Assembly: GCA_002255985.1 (NCBI GenBank)
Contig: NKIR01000001.1
Location: forward strand, 304,914-368,913
DNA from: Sphingomonadaceae bacterium PASS1
GTDB taxonomy: Bacteria; Pseudomonadota; Alphaproteobacteria; Sphingomonadales; Sphingomonadaceae
Direction of reading: 5' to 3'
Length of the DNA stretch: 64,000 nucleotides
Within the stretch, counting starts at the first letter, position 1; every line of letters begins with the position of its first letter. The notes beneath the pieces are model-generated. The model saw only the letters and a program-made list of their open reading frames with translations, was not told the DNA's origin and ran no database searches. Positions 8,146 to 16,604 of this stretch are shown here, piece by piece. The position numbers were made by a program, and so were the translations under genes.

Positions 8146-9894
8146 CTATTCTGCCGCGATTGCGTATGCCTCGTGCGCCGCTTCTGGCCCAATGAACTCG
8201 CCCGGATAACGCCCGGTGAACTCGCCATGATCGAATGTCGGCACGCCCGCGACCAGCGTCAACCGCATCGGCGCAGGATCGCGGGTATAACGATAGGTGC
8301 GCCCGCCGGTGCCGTCCCACACGTCAAAAATTTTCTTCTCGGGACGCATCTCGATCTCGTCCAAATTGAACACGGTTATGTCTGCCACCTTGCCGACCTC
8401 AATAATCCCGCGATCATTGAGACCAAAAAAGCCCGACAGTCGCCCGGTCAGCATATGCACGCCTTGCTCCAGGCTGAGCACTTTGCGGTCGCGCACATAG
8501 TCGGTGAGCAAGAAGACGTTATAGCCCGCGCCGCAGAACAGCTTACCATGTGCCCCTGCATCGGACACGTTTGCCAGCGAGTGAGTATCAACCAGCAGTT
8601 TGTTGAGGATGGCTTCATCCTTGGCCCAGCTGTCTTTTAGCACTATCGATTCTTGCCCATTGTTGAGCACCCACTGCGCCAATGCATCGGACGCATGGGC
8701 GATGCCGGTCTGGTCCATATAATCCTGAAGCGTCAGGCCAATCGGGCCATAGCCACTTTCGCTTTCGCGCAGCAGATTGGCTTTGGGAATATGCAGGAAG
8801 CTATGTGCGAACTGATTATCCCAGCTCTCCCGCGCGCGCGCCAGCCAAATGGGGTCATCGAGCATCGCGGCCTTCGCCTCCCATCCCGGCGTGTTAACCA
8901 GTTCCTGCCACACCGGATTGCCGTTCTGGCCAAACACCAAGGTGCGGTTGAAATTGATCACAGACGTTGGCGACAGCACGTTAAAGGCGGTGTAAATGTC
9001 CAGCCCCTCGGCCTTGAACTGCGCGTGCAATTCCTCCGCGCGCGGCAATTGGTCGGCCATGAATTCCAGCGTAGGCATCCCCGCCCATTGCATCCGCACG
9101 CCGGTTTCCTTGGCGAGGCGGCCGAAGCGTTCGAGCGAGGCGTTCGCGGTTTTGCGCATGAAATAGTCGAGAATCACCTGAACCGTGGCACCCGGATGGC
9201 GAGCGACCACCTTGAACAACGCAGTCAGCTCGGCATCATCGGCCTGTTGCGAGGGCAAGGGGCGCTCCCACTTGTCATAATCGAGGAAGTTGGACGAAAG
9301 GCCCATCGCGCCCGCCGACAGAGCATCTTCGAGCAGCGCGCACATCTGTTCGATTTCATCGGCTGTCGCCGCACGCTTCCACGCATCCTGCCCCATCACG
9401 CACAGCCGCATCGGGATATGGCCGCAAAACGCGCTGAAATGCATTGGCAGCTTCACTTTCGCCTGCATCGACGCCTTATACTCGCTCCATTTCTGCCAAT
9501 CCCAAGGCACGATTTCGCGCATCGGCTCTTCGGGGATGTCCTCAAAATAATTGAAGATGTCGATCACGTCCTGCACATCTTCGGGGCGCTGCGGTGCGGG
9601 GGCGAGGCTAAAACCGCAGTTGCCGTTGATCGATGTGGTCGCACCATAAGCGGGCAGCGGCTCCAGATTGGGCGTCCACCATACACCGCCATCCCAGTGA
9701 TTATGCGTTTCGATAAAGCCCGGCGTGACATAGCAACCGGCGGCATCCACCAGGCGCTCGCCTTTGGTCGGCTGAAGGTTTGGCGCAACCTCTGTAATCC
9801 GGCCACAAGAGATTCGCACGTCCGCGGCATACGCAGGGACGGCGCCCGAACCATCAACAACGGTTCCGCCCTTAATCAACATCCGCATTTCCAT
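8146..9894 (-). CDS. amidohydrolase-3 / N-acyl-D-amino-acid deacylase-like hydrolase
   Basis: A 582-residue metal-dependent hydrolase. The N-terminal small beta domain (LIKGGTVVDGSGAVPAYAAD) leads into the metal site GFIETHNHWDGG, which carries the HxH-like pair. Later segments include SDAGAHG and the terminal VGKVADITVFNLDE typical of the superfamily. Characterised relatives hydrolyse N-acyl-D-amino acids, but this branch is also frequent in catabolic clusters without that activity, so the substrate is open. GGAGAAG precedes the ATG at 9894. It heads a sub-operon with tetR, rubredoxin and P450, which suggests hydrolysis of an ester, lactone or cyclic intermediate. It is predicted to be cytoplasmic, with no signal peptide. 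Confidence 0.88.
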   Translation of the reverse strand: MEMRMLIKGGTVVDGSGAVPAYAADVRISCGRITEVAPNLQPTKGERLVDAAGCYVTPGFIETHNHWDGGVWWTPNLEPLPAYGATTSINGNCGFSLAPAPQRPEDVQDVIDIFNYFEDIPEEPMREIVPWDWQKWSEYKASMQAKVKLPMHFSAFCGHIPMRLCVMGQDAWKRAATADEIEQMCALLEDALSAGAMGLSSNFLDYDKWERPLPSQQADDAELTALFKVVARHPGATVQVILDYFMRKTANASLERFGRLAKETGVRMQWAGMPTLEFMADQLPRAEELHAQFKAEGLDIYTAFNVLSPTSVINFNRTLVFGQNGNPVWQELVNTPGWEAKAAMLDDPIWLARARESWDNQFAHSFLHIPKANLLRESESGYGPIGLTLQDYMDQTGIAHASDALAQWVLNNGQESIVLKDSWAKDEAILNKLLVDTHSLANVSDAGAHGKLFCGAGYNVFLLTDYVRDRKVLSLEQGVHMLTGRLSGFFGLNDRGIIEVGKVADITVFNLDEIEMRPEKKIFDVWDGTGGRTYRYTRDPAPMRLTLVAGVPTFDHGEFTGRYPGEFIGPEAAHEAYAIAAE

Positions 9895-9943
9895 TGGTCT
9901 TCTCCTAAAGCTTTAGGGCGCACGAAATCGCTGCCGACTCATT

Positions 9944-9962
9944 ATGTGACAGTGTGTAACAT
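9944..9962. promoter_or_regulatory. candidate TetR-type operator
   Basis: The sequence ATGTGACAGTGTGTAACAT is an imperfect palindrome of the form ATGTnACAnnnTGTnACAT. It lies 50 nt upstream of the amidohydrolase-tetR-rubredoxin-P450 sub-operon, inside the 103-nt gap after the GST gene. Size and symmetry suit a TetR dimer; assignment to the local regulator is inference. Confidence 0.4.
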
Positions 9963-9997
9963 TTTTGGGGCGCAGGTGTAAAGTGCCCGCTGCCCAA

Positions 9998-10636
9998 TCA
10001 GGTCAGCGGCACGACAAAGCCCGGATCGGCCTTGGCCATTGCCCGCTTGAAGGCATCCCGCCCACCGATCCGTTGCAGGTAAGCCGCGATATTGGGATAG
10101 CCCGCAATATCGCGTGGCGCAAAAAGGCGCATCGTCGTGAGCGGAAACAGCGTCATGATATCCGCTGCGGTGAAGTCTGGACCAGCCAAAAATCGGCTTT
10201 CGCCCAACCGCCCCTCGACCATTTCCCAGGCCCGGTCGAGCCGCTGGGTCAGAGCGCTGATCGCAGCAGAACCCGCTGCAGCCGCCATGCCAGCGACCAA
10301 ACCCAACATAGCGGCGGGCATGAACGAGCCATTGGCGTAGTGGAACCAGAACAGATAGTCGGAATAGCCCGCATCGCCCGGAGCAATTGCCAACCGGCCC
10401 TGACCGTGGCGATGAATGATATAGTCGATGATCGCAGCAGACTCGCCCAGAACAAGTTCGCCATCGGTGATGACCGGCGCGGTCCCAATCGGATGCAGCG
10501 CGCGGTATTCGGCAGGCGCAAGCCGCGTGACGGGATCGCGCTCATAGCGTTTCAGATCAAAAGCGATCCCCAGTTCCTCGCACAGCCAAACGATACGGTC
10601 GGATTGCGAAGTCGCCAGATGATGGACGGTAAGCAT
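9998..10636 (-). CDS. glutathione S-transferase family protein
   Basis: A 212-residue two-domain GST. The thioredoxin-like N-terminal domain starts LTVHHLATSQSDRIVWLCEE, with Ser/Thr residues available at the glutathione-activating position, and has the cis-proline region GTAPVITD and the ESAAIIDY glutathione-contact motif. The helical C-terminal domain follows from about residue 90. AAGGA precedes the ATG at 10636. GSTs in aromatic or alicyclic catabolic clusters may detoxify electrophiles, isomerise intermediates or cleave ethers. No closer function can be read here. It sits between the Baeyer-Villiger-type enzyme and the amidohydrolase on the same strand. Confidence 0.92.
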   Translation of the reverse strand: MLTVHHLATSQSDRIVWLCEELGIAFDLKRYERDPVTRLAPAEYRALHPIGTAPVITDGELVLGESAAIIDYIIHRHGQGRLAIAPGDAGYSDYLFWFHYANGSFMPAAMLGLVAGMAAAAGSAAISALTQRLDRAWEMVEGRLGESRFLAGPDFTAADIMTLFPLTTMRLFAPRDIAGYPNIAAYLQRIGGRDAFKRAMAKADPGFVVPLT

Positions 10637-10702
10637 TATTGGGTTTTCCTTTCACACAGCGTCAGTTGCTTGGGTGCACCTAAGCGGGTGCGCCCTAGTC
10701 CC

Positions 10703-12667
10703 TCACCCAACCACCAAATCCTCGCCAAAATACGGCCTCAACCCCGCATCACTCTCAGCAGCCCCCTGCCCTGCCGGGTCGTTCAGCCAGCGCCACATGC
10801 GGCGCATGTCGATCGGGCCATTCACCGCTGACCGCCCGCCGTTCTGGTAATAATTATGGGCGCGGGGGTCCATGTAGATCATGGTCGCCTCCGCCTCGTC
10901 GAGAATGCCCGCAAAGCGCCAATAGCCGTCTTCAGACACGTCGACGCTGCTTTTGCCCTGCTCGATCAGTCCCTGAATACAGCGCAAAGCAAATTGCGCG
11001 ACGAGTTCGAGCAGATCAACCACAGTGAAGCCGCCGAAGTTGTTCGAGTTCGGTCCGTAACACATGAACAGGTTGGGAAAGCCCATCACCATCGCACCGA
11101 GATAGGCGCGCGGGCCGTCTTTGGCCCAGACATCCTCAATCCGGACCCCCCCGCGCCCGCGCACTTCCATCGGCCACAGATAATCGTTAGCCTTGAACCC
11201 GGTGGCAAGGGCGATGATATCGAGTTCATACTCGACGCCGCCCGTTACGATCCCCTTGGGGGTGATCCGTTCAATCCCGTCGGTCATCAGCGACACATTG
11301 TCGCGCATCAGCGCATCATAGACGCTGTAGTCGCTATCCACGCGGATCGGGCGCGAGGCCATGGGTGGGAATTTGGGGATCATCTTTTCAAGCAAGTCAG
11401 GCCGCGACCCCAGCTTGCGCGTGGCGAAATCGACGCACATGTCACGGGTATATTTGTTGACCAGACTGCGCGCATGCGGATCGACAAAATCAGGATCGAT
11501 GGTGACGCCCAGCTTGGCTACTTCCGGGCTCATCAACGCGCCAATGCGAAAGCGGACATAGTTACTATAATAGGGGAAATTCTTGTCCAGCCAGAGCGCC
11601 TGCGGCGGGAGTTTCTTAAGGTATATCTCATCCTCCAGACACCAGTTGGCCTGCCGCTGAAACAGATATGTATGTGCTGCTGTCTCCGCGATGACCGGCG
11701 TCGTCTGGTAGCCAGAGGCACCGCTGCCTACCACAGCAACGCGCTTGTCCTTCACATCAACGCCGTCGGGCCATGCCGCTAGATGGAACGCATCGCCTGT
11801 AAAGCTCTCCATTCCCTCGATTACCGGCATTTGCGGGCGCGAGAGAAAGCCTACGCAAGAAATGACGGCGTTGTATTCATGCGTTTCGGGGCCGCTTGGA
11901 CCGTTCGACTTCAACGTCCACTTCGCGGTTGCCTCATCCCAGTGCATCGCGGTTACTTCTGTGTTGAACTGGATATTGCTGCGTATGTTGAAATTGTCGG
12001 CGACCCATTTGAAATATTTGAGATTATGGTCCCGCGGCGAGTAGCTATATTCGTAAGGATAATCGTAGCTGAACAGATGGGTATAGCCGCGGCTCGAGGT
12101 ATCGACCCGCGCGCCTGGGTAGCGGTTTTCAAACCATGATCCGCCGACTTCGGGATTTTTTTCGAACACCGTGAAAGGAATGCCCGCCTGCTTCAATTGC
12201 ACCGCGACGTTAAGGCCAGAGATGCCCGTACCGATGACCGCAACCTTGAAATTCTCGGCGGCTTTGGGTGTGGAGCCGCCCGCCCAATGCACTCCGCGCG
12301 CCCAACGGTCTAGTGCTGCCTCTTCCTGCCAGATGTGCAGTTCGTCCTGCGGGATCTCGTGCCCCGCGGTGAGAGACAGGCTTTGCCGCATGCGTTCCTG
12401 CGGGCCAAGATCAATTTCGCCCGCGCCGCTGTCGCGATAGCTTTTAAGAAACGCCGCGCCCTTGGCCCGGAGCAATGCCGCATCACTCTCATTTTCCATT
12501 TCACGGCCAACGCCAAACTTGGCGGATGGCCCCTTTGGCATGGCAAAGCCGCTTTCGTCACCGGTCAGCTGATAAAGCAAACCGCGCAGCACCATCGGAG
12601 ATGCATATTGCATCGCGTCGTCGATCTGTGCGTCGCTTGCCGAGAGCAACTCATTCTGTTCAATCAT
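10703..12667 (-). CDS. Baeyer-Villiger-type flavin monooxygenase (HAPMO-like)
   Basis: A 654-residue FAD/NADPH monooxygenase. An N-terminal extension of about 140 residues precedes the FAD site VIGTGISGLNVAVQLKQAG, followed by GGSWFENRYPGARVD. The Baeyer-Villiger fingerprint FxGxxxHxxxWP is present as FTGDAFHLAAWP, directly before the NADPH site VAVVGSGASG. Length and extension match the 4-hydroxyacetophenone-monooxygenase-like group. The enzyme should insert oxygen next to a ketone to give an ester or lactone. The hydrolases nearby could then open the product. It starts 18 nt after the SnoaL-like gene. Family confidence is high; the ketone substrate is not identified. Confidence 0.94.
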   Translation of the reverse strand: MIEQNELLSASDAQIDDAMQYASPMVLRGLLYQLTGDESGFAMPKGPSAKFGVGREMENESDAALLRAKGAAFLKSYRDSGAGEIDLGPQERMRQSLSLTAGHEIPQDELHIWQEEAALDRWARGVHWAGGSTPKAAENFKVAVIGTGISGLNVAVQLKQAGIPFTVFEKNPEVGGSWFENRYPGARVDTSSRGYTHLFSYDYPYEYSYSPRDHNLKYFKWVADNFNIRSNIQFNTEVTAMHWDEATAKWTLKSNGPSGPETHEYNAVISCVGFLSRPQMPVIEGMESFTGDAFHLAAWPDGVDVKDKRVAVVGSGASGYQTTPVIAETAAHTYLFQRQANWCLEDEIYLKKLPPQALWLDKNFPYYSNYVRFRIGALMSPEVAKLGVTIDPDFVDPHARSLVNKYTRDMCVDFATRKLGSRPDLLEKMIPKFPPMASRPIRVDSDYSVYDALMRDNVSLMTDGIERITPKGIVTGGVEYELDIIALATGFKANDYLWPMEVRGRGGVRIEDVWAKDGPRAYLGAMVMGFPNLFMCYGPNSNNFGGFTVVDLLELVAQFALRCIQGLIEQGKSSVDVSEDGYWRFAGILDEAEATMIYMDPRAHNYYQNGGRSAVNGPIDMRRMWRWLNDPAGQGAAESDAGLRPYFGEDLVVG

Positions 12668-12685
12668 AAACCATCAATCCGTTCA

Positions 12686-13123
12686 TCAAAACGCCACAGG
12701 AAATTGCAGCATGTGGGCTTTGACATTTTCATCCAGAACACCGGTGCGGGCAATTTTGACTTTGGTGTGAGCAATCTTCCATCCATGCGAAGTCCGAACA
12801 AGCGTGCGCTGATACCAGCCACTGTTCCATTCATCATTGCTCGTTGGCAGGAACATATAGCTTTGGATTACCTGTGCGCTATCGCCATTGATAACGATCC
12901 GCGCGGCGCCCGGTAGATGGACCCCATGCGGTGCCTGCGACAACATTGCAGAAATTTCCGCCCGACCAGTCAAACTTCGACGAAATACTTCATAAACGGC
13001 ATCTTCAGTGAACAAGTCGAGCCATTCGTCAAACGCGCTTACCTCCAGTCGCAGACAATACTCGGCGAGCACGCGATTTATGGCGTGCTCGTCGGCAAGT
13101 TGCTTCATGTCGGCGTCCGTCAT
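12686..13123 (-). CDS. SnoaL/NTF2-like protein
   Basis: A 145-residue alpha+beta-barrel protein of the SnoaL-like / ring-hydroxylating-dioxygenase beta-subunit-like fold. Features include DEHAINRVLAEYCLRLE, the DEWLDLFTEDAVYEV segment that forms the cone, and GWYQRTLVRTSHGWKIAHTK at the end. Members include polyketide cyclases, ketosteroid isomerases, dehydratases and dioxygenase small subunits. No partner dioxygenase alpha subunit is in the window, so a stand-alone isomerase or dehydratase role is more likely. It is closely spaced with the Baeyer-Villiger-type gene (18 nt), which suggests consecutive steps. The function is not predictable beyond the fold. Confidence 0.85.
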   Translation of the reverse strand: MTDADMKQLADEHAINRVLAEYCLRLEVSAFDEWLDLFTEDAVYEVFRRSLTGRAEISAMLSQAPHGVHLPGAARIVINGDSAQVIQSYMFLPTSNDEWNSGWYQRTLVRTSHGWKIAHTKVKIARTGVLDENVKAHMLQFPVAF

Positions 13124-13181
13124 TGTCGGGCTCCTGCGATGCTGAGAGCGTTATTTGCGCTCTCAAAGGCCAATAGGTTGC

Positions 13182-13502
13182 TCACTTGCCGGATTGCAGG
13201 GCCTTAAAATCAGAATCGACAGCCTTAAGCATCTCGTCGGTTATTTTGTCGCCGGCCATTGCTTGCAATGCCTTTAGGGTCATACCGGCCGCCATGGAAA
13301 TCGACGGATTGTCCGTTAACCCGGGAATGTGTTTGTCGATAATGACTTTGGCCGCCGGGTCTTCCAACAGAACGCCAAGCGTGGTTTCTGTTGTCGAATA
13401 GACCGGCTTTGTCTGTGCAGCTGCGGTTGCAGGCGTTTCGGCCAGAACGGGCGCGGCAGTTGCAAGGACAAGAATAAGGGCGATGGCTACTTTCTTTAAC
13501 AT
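13182..13502 (-). CDS. small exported protein of unknown function
   Basis: A 106-residue protein with a clear N-terminal signal peptide (MLKKVAIALILVLATAAPVLA, cleavage probably after the last Ala). The mature part is about 85 residues, starts Thr/Ala-rich, then has a helical region with LLEDPAAKVIIDKHIPGL and DKITDEMLKAVDSDFKALQ. It contains no cysteine and no enzyme motif that I recognise. It lies 34 nt after the acyl-CoA dehydrogenase gene and is probably co-transcribed. A periplasmic substrate-binding or stress role is possible but unsupported. Confidence 0.8.
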   Translation of the reverse strand: MLKKVAIALILVLATAAPVLAETPATAAAQTKPVYSTTETTLGVLLEDPAAKVIIDKHIPGLTDNPSISMAAGMTLKALQAMAGDKITDEMLKAVDSDFKALQSGK

Positions 13503-13536
13503 GGACTTTCCTCTCGGCTTTTCAGGCTAAATTTGA

Positions 13537-15744
13537 TTAGGCGCGACTGCGCGGCAGGTTGAGGCGGCGTTCCGCGACCATTGATCGCAACACTTCGCTG
13601 GTGCCGCCATAGACCGACGTGGCGGTCGAGTGGCGATAACCGATTTCGACAACGCCCAGACCCTCTTTACCACGCACCAACGATGCGGGCGACGATAGAT
13701 CAAGCAAATCGGCGGAATCCTTGATGAAAACCTCAGTGGTAAATACCTTCGACGCTGGTCCAAAGGCCAGGTCGGGCTCGCCAGCGAGGCGTGTTGCCAA
13801 GACACGGGCCGACATTGCCTCGCTAATTGCCGAATGCGTATAGACGCGCGCAAGGCGGGACAAGGTGTTTGGATGCTCGATCAGCGGTTTGCCGTCGCGC
13901 TGCTCTTCGCCTGCCCATGCCAAGACGGCATCGACCATCTTGCGCATCTGATGATGATAATGGCTACCTCCCTGCTCTACAGAAAGCGCCATCGACATTA
14001 CCTTCACCCCGCCATTCACTTCTCCCAGCCGGTATCGGTCGGGAATGCGGACATCTGCGTAGAATGTCGCGTTGGTGCGTTCATCCATGAAAGTATGTAC
14101 GGGCTGAATTTCGACGCCCGGCACCTTCAGCGGAACGAGGAACAAGGTCAGGCCTTTGTGCTTTGCAACATCTGGATCGGTGCGGGTCAAGAGCAAAACA
14201 TAATCTGCGAGTTCTGCGCCTGATGTGAACATCTTTTGCCCGTTGATGACCCATTCATCGCCATCGCGAACTGCGCGGGTTTTGGCAGCGAAAACGTCTG
14301 AACCGCCCGAAGGCTCGGTAAAGCCCAAGCACGAGGTAAAATCTCCACGCGCAAATCCTAGCAGTACCTCATCCTGCAATTCGGGCGACCCTGCGACCTG
14401 AACCAACATGCCCGCCATACCGGTGACGCCGCCTGCAAGACCCGCCCAACCCAGTTCGGCGCTGACGTTTCTGCACGCGCGGGCCGAATCGGCATCGGCT
14501 CCGCGACCGCCCCATTTTTCAGGCCAGCTTGGAAAAAGGAACCCAGCCTTGCCTAAGGCGCGGTGGACTTCCCAATCATGCGCTTCGAAATTCTCTTCAA
14601 ACAAATTGTGCTTTTCGGGATCGAGGACACCCGCGAGCAAAGTCCGCAACTCTTCAGCCAGCGGATTGCCGACATCGGGCGATTCAAAATCGACGTCCAC
14701 CTTACCGGGGTCCGGAAGGCTTGCCGCCTCGCCCAGAAACAGGCGGCGACCACCACGTTCCAGTTCGGCCTCCGGATCACCCAGCGCCAATGCCCAGGCC
14801 TTGGCCCGCCGGTGATACAACTGGATGTCATATTCGTTCGACAGACCATATCCTGCAAAAGTGTGGATGGAGTGCGCGACGCAATTGGTCGCGGTGCGGC
14901 TTGCCCACCAGAACAGCGTTGAGATTAGCCCGCCAGCATCTTCGCTGCCATCGGCAAGAGCGCGCAGCACCCACATTTGCAACATCGCGCCGCCATCGGC
15001 ATCGATGATGTCGTTGGCCAGCGGATGGGCAATGCCCTGATACGTGCCGATGGGTTGGCCAAAAGCTTCACGCTCACAAGCATAGACCGCGGCCATCTCG
15101 GTCGCTTCGCGCGACAGGCCGATCAGGGCAGCTGCGGTGAGAATTTTCCATTCCTCAATGCCCGCCTCCCAGATACGCTTGGCATCAGCGTTGCTTGCCA
15201 AGATAACTCGCGTATTTTGGCCTGGGGTGAACCCACCCAGAGCAGCTCCACCCAGAGTCAAAGGCGCATCAAGCGAGGCTCCGGTAAGCTCAATCGCCAA
15301 TGTACTGCCGTCAAAGGTCAGTATTCCATGTGCAACCGCCCCGCCTGGAACCAATTGCGGCTTTCCGTCTTCGACACTGCGCAACGCCAATGTAAGCACC
15401 GCACCGGTGTCGCGCACTTTAGCAATCCAGTCGCGCGCTACATCGCCGCCGACTTCGCCAAGTACACGCAACGCAACCAGCGACTCGGCCAACGGGGCTG
15501 GTGCCAAGCGCCGCCCCGCCTGCTCCATCATAAGGCAGGCGTCGAACAGACTCATCTCGCTGCCACCAGCATCGCCCGACAAACGCATGAACGGGACTTC
15601 GAGTGCGACGAGTTCTTTCCAGAGTTCGGCGTCGAACCCCACAGGTTCTGCCGCCCGTACCCGTGCAGAGGTTGATTCCGTTGCAAAGAACCGTTCGAAC
15701 ATTTCCTTCACGGGAACGCTGTCTTCTGGCAAACTCAACTGCAT
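13537..15744 (-). CDS. tandem-domain acyl-CoA dehydrogenase (FadE34-like architecture)
   Basis: A 735-residue protein made of two consecutive acyl-CoA dehydrogenase units, roughly 1-345 and 375-735. The first keeps ACAD features such as a helix reaching HTFAGYGLSNEYDIQLYHRR, and the second has the classic GFTEPSGGSD flavin/substrate segment and YGGTSEVLRSMVAERRLNL near the C-terminus. Fused ACADs of this length are known for steroid side-chain enzymes such as mycobacterial FadE34, where one half has lost catalysis; the same may hold here. It would oxidise an acyl-CoA to the 2-enoyl-CoA with FAD. GGAG precedes the ATG at 15744. It is the first gene of the minus-strand catabolic cluster. Confidence 0.92.
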   Translation of the reverse strand: MQLSLPEDSVPVKEMFERFFATESTSARVRAAEPVGFDAELWKELVALEVPFMRLSGDAGGSEMSLFDACLMMEQAGRRLAPAPLAESLVALRVLGEVGGDVARDWIAKVRDTGAVLTLALRSVEDGKPQLVPGGAVAHGILTFDGSTLAIELTGASLDAPLTLGGAALGGFTPGQNTRVILASNADAKRIWEAGIEEWKILTAAALIGLSREATEMAAVYACEREAFGQPIGTYQGIAHPLANDIIDADGGAMLQMWVLRALADGSEDAGGLISTLFWWASRTATNCVAHSIHTFAGYGLSNEYDIQLYHRRAKAWALALGDPEAELERGGRRLFLGEAASLPDPGKVDVDFESPDVGNPLAEELRTLLAGVLDPEKHNLFEENFEAHDWEVHRALGKAGFLFPSWPEKWGGRGADADSARACRNVSAELGWAGLAGGVTGMAGMLVQVAGSPELQDEVLLGFARGDFTSCLGFTEPSGGSDVFAAKTRAVRDGDEWVINGQKMFTSGAELADYVLLLTRTDPDVAKHKGLTLFLVPLKVPGVEIQPVHTFMDERTNATFYADVRIPDRYRLGEVNGGVKVMSMALSVEQGGSHYHHQMRKMVDAVLAWAGEEQRDGKPLIEHPNTLSRLARVYTHSAISEAMSARVLATRLAGEPDLAFGPASKVFTTEVFIKDSADLLDLSSPASLVRGKEGLGVVEIGYRHSTATSVYGGTSEVLRSMVAERRLNLPRSRA

Positions 15745-16370
15745 TTGCGGAACTCCATTTCACATTCGAGAGGCGACCAGCGCTGCTATATGTTTCTCAC
15801 GCTTTCGCCTCGTAAGGCAATTTCATCTCTCTGCTACCGCGTCCAGTTTTTTTTGCAATGACAGTGTTGCATGGCATTAATTTCGATAACGGCTTCACCG
15901 GGATTGGTCGAGTTGATACAACGCCAAGAGATCCACAAGGATTCCGGCGAAACCATGGCTGGATTAACTCATGCTTCAATCTCGGAAGCGATCTAAACCG
16001 CATTTTTGGATCCCAGTGTCCGCAATCGGAGAAATATGCCTCCGCCGATGACGCAGCAAATCATGGAGCGCCCAATGCCGACGTGTGCACTAGCATCAGA
16101 CACCCTACGTGAGGAAGCAGCAACTGAACTCGGCAGGTTGCTGATCAATGGCGACACCGCTTCGATCAAACCAGTAAAACTTAAGCAGCTCATTCGTGCA
16201 TCGATGACATGGGAAGTTGATACTGTGCTGACCAAGCTGTCGCCCAGTTAAAACACGACAGACGGCGGAACACGGCTTGGCGCTCTGTACGGCCGTCACC
16301 AACCTAAAGTAAAAAAGTGGCCTGGGAACAGGCGCCATCGGGGCTCAATTATTTAGAAAGGCTAGGCAAA
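15745..16370. other. gene-poor stretch upstream of the catabolic cluster
   Basis: No reading frame here shows a recognisable family or a supported start. The first 150 bases should contain the promoter for the minus-strand acyl-CoA dehydrogenase gene; TGCAATGACAGTGTTGCA at 15855-15872 is a short imperfect palindrome sharing GACAGTGT with the candidate TetR site at 9944. The rest appears to be decayed sequence leading to the tRNA fragment. Confidence 0.5.
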
Positions 16371-16460
16371 TCAGTCGTCGTCGATGGTCAGCGCGCCTCC
16401 ATTGTCACGGTCGCGCGAATTGGTCAGGAAGTAGATCTTGTTGGCATAGATTGACTGTCG
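16371..16460 (-). pseudogene. C-terminal gene remnant
   Basis: On the minus strand the last 27 or so codons of a gene are readable and end in a TGA at 16373. The C-terminal residues include IYANKIYFLTNSRDRDNGG followed by acidic residues. An in-frame stop at 16463 and the tRNA fragment just beyond show that the rest is missing. The parent family is not certain; the segment resembles the end of a beta-propeller or sugar-dehydrogenase-like protein. Confidence 0.35.
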
Positions 16461-16485
16461 TCAGAACATTTGACACTGACAGTTG

Positions 16486-16530
16486 CTTTTAATCAGTAGG
16501 TCGCTGGTTCGAACCCAGCAGGGCTCACCA
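16486..16530 (+). tRNA. tRNA-Lys 3'-half fragment (probable att site)
   Basis: From the anticodon loop CTTTTAA onward the sequence matches the 3' part of tRNA-Lys(UUU): anticodon-stem 3' strand TCAGT, variable loop AGGTC, perfect T-arm GCTGG-TTCGAAC-CCAGC, acceptor 3' strand AGGGCTC, discriminator A and encoded CCA. No matching 5' half precedes it: there is no D-arm, and the acceptor complement GAGCCCT is absent. A lone 3' half is typical of the distal attachment site left by tyrosine-recombinase elements that target tRNA genes. In that case the intact gene lies to the left of the window and the island ends here. Confidence 0.7.
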
Positions 16531-16604
16531 TATATTTCAATGACTTATCTAGATATTCTTGGTTCGTTGTTGTCAATATGGTGACGCTAGGCATTACATA
16601 GGCA

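Noticed and set aside
8653-9981. A 442-codon plus-strand open frame across the amidohydrolase gene
   Set aside because: It lies antisense to a gene with clear metal-binding motifs and a good ribosome-binding site, is rich in His/Arg/Gln from antisense codon bias, and shows no domain. Shadow frame.
10856-11782. A 308-codon plus-strand frame opposite the Baeyer-Villiger-type gene
   Set aside because: The opposite strand encodes complete FAD and Baeyer-Villiger motifs; this frame has no recognisable sequence.
16006-16251. Possible transposase or phage gene near the tRNA fragment
   Set aside because: The 81-codon frame has no DDE, integrase or HTH motif, no terminal inverted repeats and no target duplication that I can see.
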